From Chaetoderma sp. LZ-2023a (taxonomy: Eukaryota; Mollusca; Caudofoveata; Chaetodermatida; Chaetodermatidae): a DNA stretch of 64,000 nt. Location of the stretch: NCBI GenBank assembly GCA_034401795.1, contig CM067360.1:119224067-119288066 (forward strand), given 5' to 3'. The position numbers and the translations under genes were made by a program. This document shows positions 59,867-64,000 of the stretch, in pieces (the stretch's first letter is position 1; the number at the start of each line of letters is the position of its first letter). The notes under the pieces were generated by a model, which was not told where the DNA came from, ran no database searches, and saw only the letters and a list, made by a program, of their open reading frames with translations.

Positions 59867-62137
59867 ATGGGACTGGGTAGTAATATTGTAAACTTAACCG
59901 GCTCCGCATTAGGCGAAGCAGAACAGTCACTGCTTAATTTTGGCTTGACTTTTGTCCCAACACCAAAACATAAAACAGGTTTGGATGCAGATTTAGATAA
60001 TGGCTTTACTGAAACTGCTGAATTTGGTCACCGTGTGAAATTAGCTGATTTTTTTCAAAACTCCAATAGTAATATTCCACTATTCATTGAAAAAACTGGC
60101 TGGGCTCCAAACTTAAAATGTGTTGACCCAGCAATCGGTGAAAGTATAAAACTTTACTCTGAACGTATTGAAAATACTACATTTCCAAACGATCAGCAAA
60201 ATTTATCTTATGAGCAACGCCAGGCCCTATTAGGTTTATCTAGAAAAAGTGAAATTGTCATCAAACCTGCGGATAAAGGATCGGCTACTGTAATAATGGA
60301 TAAAGACCACTACATCAAAGAAGCGCATAGACAGCTTAGTAATCCGAAGCATTACCAAAAACTAAATGAACCACTTTGGCAAAATAACTGTAGCAAATTC
60401 AACAAAATTCTCCAAAAAATGGTTGATAACAAGAAGATAACTGAAAAGCAATATAAATACCTGTGCGCAAAAGATGATTCGAAACCACGTACATTTTATC
60501 TTCTTCCTAAAATCCATAAGTCTGTTGACTTGTGGACCGACCCTATGACACCACCAGGGCGACCCATCATTTCAGATTGTGGTTCGGAATCATATAGGAT
60601 TAGTGAATTTATCGACTACCATCTTCAGCCAATTGCAAATAGACATTTTAGCTATCTGAAAAACACTGAAGACTTCCTAGCCCAGGTCTCTAAGATCTCG
60701 GTCCCTCCAAATTCATTCTTAATTACAATGGACGTCGATGCTATGTACACAAACATTGACATCGAAAAGGGTCTAAATTCAATTCGTAGAGCATTTGCCG
60801 ACTATCCTGACACCAACAGGCCCGACAGAGAAGTAATAGCTCTATTAGAGCTTAGTCTGAAGGGCAATGACTTTGAATTTGCTGGTGAAATTTTTCAACA
60901 AATTTGTGGCTGCGCAATGGGTAAGCGTTTCAGCCCAGGTTTCGCTAACCTTTACATGGCAGAGTGGGAAAAGGAAGCACTCGAAAACTGTCCAAATCAG
61001 CCGCTCATTTACCGCAGGTACCTCGATGATATTTTCATGATCTGGCAACATAGTAAGGAAGCATTTACCGAATTTCTGGCCATTCTGAATAATCATGATC
61101 CGAATATCAAACTAAAAGCTCAAATCGATGAGCTGTCCGTAGATTTCCTAGATGTAACTTTATACAAAGGTATAAAGTATGAAACAACTGGTTACTTAGA
61201 CTACAAAGTTTATTTTAAGCCAACCGACTCGCATCAACTACTACACAAGAAATCATTCCATCCTCCGCATACTTTCAAGGGACTTGTAAAATCACAAATA
61301 ATCCGTTTTCATAGAAATTCGAGTGATAAGAAAAACTTTGAATCATCATGTTCGACCTTATTCAAAGCCCTCAAACCGAGAGGGTACTCTTCTCGGTTCC
61401 TGCGCAAAATAAAGTCTGAAACTTTGCATAATTTGGAAATCATTCCAGATAATGCCAGAAATTCTCGGCCTACCAAAATTTGTCATAATCGTCCGATTAT
61501 TGGTGAAGGAGAATCTCGGAAATGTGAAAAGAAAAGGTGTAAATTGGATAAATTTCTTCCTTCCCAGAGTACATTCACGAGCTTTCAAAACAAAAGCAAA
61601 TTTCAAATTCAGTCGAAATTAGATTGCGATTCTGAAAATGTCATTTACTTAATTTCATGCAAATTGTGTCAAAAGCAGTATGTTGGCGAAACAAAAAATC
61701 GACTAAGATGCCGAGCAACCAGACACCTTTCAGATATTAGACTAGAGGAAGACACACATGTGGCTGAACATTTTAATCTTCCTGATCATTTAGTCACCCG
61801 TGACTTTGAAATTATGCCCATCGAACAGCTACCTCTTTCAGACACAACAGAGGAAACTGATAAACAAAGATCACTAAGAGAATCGTTTTGGATTAAAGAA
61901 CTCGAAACACAATGGCCAAGGGGCATAAATTCGGACCCATGCCTCTCGGATCAACGTGAGATTATCCCATTTACTCTCACATACAATCGGAAAAATGTTG
62001 AAATTGCGAAAATCCTAAAGGATGAGTATCACAAATTACAGGACAATTTAAAACAACCATTCAACAAGCGTCCAGTAATTGCATTTAAGAAAAATCCTAA
62101 TCTACGCGACATCTTGGTAAAAGCGAAACTCAAATAA
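59867..62137 (+). CDS. Penelope ORF2: reverse transcriptase with GIY-YIG endonuclease, 756 aa
   Basis: ATG at 59867; the frame has a stop at 59825-59827, inside ORF1, so it is not an extension of ORF1. Penelope RT landmarks in order: IKPADKGSATVIMDK (from about residue 132), FYLLPKIHK, GRPIISDCGS (about 232), motif A MDVDAMYTNI (Asp289, Asp291), CAMGKRFSPGFANLYMAEWE, and motif C YLDD at 385-388. A basic Cys-containing linker follows (CEKKRCKLDK). The C-terminal GIY-YIG nuclease starts with YLI (594-596) and YVG (605-607), followed by RCRATRHLSD and a catalytic-type Glu in RESFWIKELE. In the family, GIY-YIG nicks the target and RT copies RNA from the nick. The enzymes are related to telomerase RT. 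All motifs are intact and the length is normal. Confidence 0.96.
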   Translation: MGLGSNIVNLTGSALGEAEQSLLNFGLTFVPTPKHKTGLDADLDNGFTETAEFGHRVKLADFFQNSNSNIPLFIEKTGWAPNLKCVDPAIGESIKLYSERIENTTFPNDQQNLSYEQRQALLGLSRKSEIVIKPADKGSATVIMDKDHYIKEAHRQLSNPKHYQKLNEPLWQNNCSKFNKILQKMVDNKKITEKQYKYLCAKDDSKPRTFYLLPKIHKSVDLWTDPMTPPGRPIISDCGSESYRISEFIDYHLQPIANRHFSYLKNTEDFLAQVSKISVPPNSFLITMDVDAMYTNIDIEKGLNSIRRAFADYPDTNRPDREVIALLELSLKGNDFEFAGEIFQQICGCAMGKRFSPGFANLYMAEWEKEALENCPNQPLIYRRYLDDIFMIWQHSKEAFTEFLAILNNHDPNIKLKAQIDELSVDFLDVTLYKGIKYETTGYLDYKVYFKPTDSHQLLHKKSFHPPHTFKGLVKSQIIRFHRNSSDKKNFESSCSTLFKALKPRGYSSRFLRKIKSETLHNLEIIPDNARNSRPTKICHNRPIIGEGESRKCEKKRCKLDKFLPSQSTFTSFQNKSKFQIQSKLDCDSENVIYLISCKLCQKQYVGETKNRLRCRATRHLSDIRLEEDTHVAEHFNLPDHLVTRDFEIMPIEQLPLSDTTEETDKQRSLRESFWIKELETQWPRGINSDPCLSDQREIIPFTLTYNRKNVEIAKILKDEYHKLQDNLKQPFNKRPVIAFKKNPNLRDILVKAKLK

Positions 62138-62470
62138 GTGTTCAAAACATCAATCAATGATTTATCATTGTATACTAATCAGGCCATATGGCATCTATTA
62201 AACAAAATTGACAATCTCAGGTGATAAAATAAGCAAAAATATTTTCAATTTTTTTCAATTTTGAAAATTCTGAGCCGGTGCGTTTACAATATTACATACA
62301 TACATGCCAGTGCCAGTTCCGTTATTTTATTACTTTATAAATCCATAACTTGTATATAATATTCGTCTACATCGTCAGGCAATCTATCAGTCCTTCATTA
62401 GATCCACCTAATAAAAGGTGTATAGAAATCTCATCTTCTCCACATAAATGGTTAAATTGAACCAATTATT
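62138..62470. other. Downstream of the Penelope element
   Basis: AT-rich; probably holds the Penelope 3' untranslated region. No gene or RNA recognised. Confidence 0.4.
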
Positions 62471-62511
62471 ACCTTTTGAATTGCATGATTGTTTAGTCCA
62501 GAAAACTGCCA

Positions 62512-63085
62512 TTCATTCCATCCTTCCTCCCTCTATCCTTCCATCTACCCGTCATTTCGTTCCTTCATTCGTTCATTTATTACCTCATTTCTTCATTCTT
62601 TCTAGCCTTGCTTCCTGCTTTCCATCCACTGGCATCTGTTCATTCGCTCGTTCGTTCGTCCGTCTGTCCGACCGTCCATCCATCAGTCCATCCATTCGTT
62701 CGTTCGTTCATTCATTCATTCGTTCGTTCGTCCATTCTTTCTTCCTCCCTTTCCTCCATCCTTTCCTGCCTCCTTTCCTCCATCCTCCCCCCTCCTTCCT
62801 TCCTCCATCCCTCCCTCCCTCCTTTTCCCTCCCTCCTTCCTCCCTTCCTTCCTTCCTCCCTCCCTCCCTCCCTCCCTCCTTCCTCCCTCGCTCCTTCCTC
62901 CCTGCTGCATCCTCCCTCTCTCCATCCCTTCATTTATTCCTTCCAGCCATCCATTTTTCCTTCCTTCCTTCCAGCCTTCATCTCTTTCATCTTTCCTTCC
63001 TCCCATCATCCCATTCTTCCTTCAAGCCCTCATTCCTTCCATCTTTCCTTCCCCCTACCCTCGCTTCCATCTGTCCTTCCATTCA
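62512..63085 (+). repeat. Polypyrimidine block (TTCC/CTCC/CATT words)
   Basis: Nearly 570 bp of mostly C and T on the plus strand, with CATT, CGTT and CATC words early and TTCC/CTCC words later. The long CCTCCC/TTCC part could form triplex (H-DNA). Confidence 0.95.
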
Positions 63086-63089
63086 TCCA

Positions 63090-63412
63090 TCATGGTTGCT
63101 TGGTTGATTGGGTGGTTGATTGGGTGGTTAATTTTATGGTTGGTTGCTTATTTGAGTGGTTGGGTGGTTGATTATGTGTCTGGGTGGGTGTTTGGTTGGT
63201 TGGTTGGGTGGTTGGTTGGGTGGTTGGTTGGGTGGTTGGTTGTGGGTTTGGGTGGTTGGTTGGTTGACTGGGTGGTTGGTTGGTTGGCTGGGTGGTAGGT
63301 TGGCTGGGAGGGTGGTTGGTTGGTTGTGTGGGTGGATGATTGGGTGGTTGGTTGGGCGGTTGGTTAGTTGGGTGGTCGGTTGGGTAATTGATTGGCTGGG
63401 TGATCGGTTCGG
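63090..63412 (+). repeat. G/T block (GGTT/GGGT words)
   Basis: About 320 bp almost only G and T, with GGTTGGTTGGGTGG words. It switches strand bias abruptly from the preceding pyrimidine block. G-runs of two and three are spaced closely enough for quadruplex folding. Confidence 0.95.
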
Positions 63413-63480
63413 TCTGTCCATCCTTCTTTCCTTCTATCCTTGTATCATTCAATCATTTGTTTATTCATTAATCTGTTTTA

Positions 63481-64000
63481 ACCTTTTGAATTGCATGATT
63501 GTTTAGTCCAGAAAACTGCCATTCATTCCATCCTTCCTCCCTCTATCCTTCCATCTACCCGTCATTTCGTTCCTTCATTCGTTCATTTATTACCTCATTT
63601 CTTCATTCTTTCTAGCCTTGCTTCCTGCTTTCCATCCACTGGCATCTGTTCATTCGCTCGTTCGTTCGTCCGTCTGTCCGACCGTCCATCCATCAGTCCA
63701 TCCATTCGTTCGTTCGTTCATTCATTCATTCGTTCGTTCGTCCATTCTTTCCTCCATCCTTTCCTCCATCCTTTCCTGCCTCCTTTCCTCCATCCTCCCC
63801 CCTCCTTCCTTCCTCCATCCCTCCCTCCCTCCTTCTCCCTCCCTCCCTTCCTTCCTTCCTCCCTCCCTCCCTCCCTCCCTCCTTCCTCCCTCGCTCCTTC
63901 CTCCCTGCTGCATCCTCCCTCTCTCCATCCCTTCATTTATTCCTTCCAGCCATCCATTTTTCCTTCCTTCCTTCCAGCCTTCATCTCTTTCATCTTTCCT
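63481..64000. repeat. 1,010-bp tandem unit, copy 2 (cut by window end)
   Basis: Identical to copy 1 for its first 260 or so bases, then differs only by small length changes in the TTCC/CTCC words near 63750-63845. The duplication is recent. More copies may lie beyond the window. Confidence 0.96.

Larger units (their letters stand above)
58504..62300 (+). mobile_element. Penelope-like retroelement (GIY-YIG type), two intact ORFs
   Basis: Two consecutive frames: ORF1 (441 codons open, SGNH hydrolase domain) and ORF2 (756 aa, RT plus C-terminal GIY-YIG). The C-terminal position of the endonuclease fits canonical animal Penelope-like elements rather than the permuted Naiad/Chlamys type. No stop codons interrupt either frame, so this is probably the youngest autonomous element in the window. 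The 5' side runs into a CATA microsatellite and may be truncated there. I could not define the 3' end, and I see no LTR-like terminal repeat. Confidence 0.88.
62471..63480. repeat. 1,010-bp tandem unit, copy 1
   Basis: Begins ACCTTTTGAATTGCATGATT and recurs at 63481 with an offset of exactly 1,010 bp. The unit has a short unique start, a polypyrimidine block and a G/T block. All Ser/Pro-rich or Gly/Trp-rich frames here come from the repeats. Confidence 0.96.

Noticed and set aside
62448-63171. Long Ser/Pro/Phe-rich frames of up to 219 codons, and Gly/Trp-rich frames
   Set aside because: Products of the polypyrimidine and G/T tandem blocks, not genes.

Overview
The window looks like a stretch of an animal (metazoan) nuclear genome made almost entirely of transposable elements and simple repeats. 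It holds a Penelope-like retroelement with a GIY-YIG endonuclease, a PIF/Harbinger DNA transposon, a Tc1-type transposon, a Polinton fossil, and several Ty3/gypsy fossils. Long (GCGT)n/(GCAC)n microsatellites and a miniature element (called FB-1 here) present in about sixteen copies and fragments complete the picture. This mix is typical of aquatic invertebrates and basal chordates. I cannot name the species or phylum from sequence alone. No complete host gene was found; one weak exon candidate lies at about 7.4-7.54 kb on the minus strand.

Layout. 0-12.6 kb: dense FB-1 copies, microsatellites, and a 21-bp minisatellite that grew out of the FB-1 head. 11.4-16.0 kb: two diverged copies of another repeat (R2), the second split by a Tc1 element whose transposase is broken. 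16.4-18.3 kb: repeat R4 and FB-1 fragments. 18.35-37.2 kb: a broken Ty3/gypsy element whose gag side (18.35-20.4 kb) and pol side (33.4-37.2 kb) are separated by a broken Polinton (about 20.7-33.0 kb). 37.9-40.0 kb: a partial second gypsy copy of the same family. 40.8-42.0 kb: a small zinc-finger-like ORF and a low-complexity stretch. 42.7-45.0 kb: an unrelated gypsy fragment on the minus strand. 47-55.9 kb: sparse FB-1, R4 and R3 copies in otherwise empty DNA.

The best preserved elements are on the right. At 56.04-58.0 kb is a Harbinger element with an uninterrupted 341-aa DDE transposase and, tail to tail, the last exon of what is probably its partner gene. At 58.5-62.1 kb is a Penelope-like element with two uninterrupted frames: ORF1 carries a complete SGNH/GDSL hydrolase signature, ORF2 is a 756-aa reverse transcriptase with a C-terminal GIY-YIG endonuclease. 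This pairing is the most interesting thing in the window. The last 1.5 kb is a 1,010-bp tandem repeat made of a long polypyrimidine block and a G/T block.

The genes do not form a host pathway. The logic is layering: microsatellites inside miniature elements, Tc1 inside R2, Polinton apparently inside gypsy. Similarities between repeats were judged by eye; no alignments or database searches were run.
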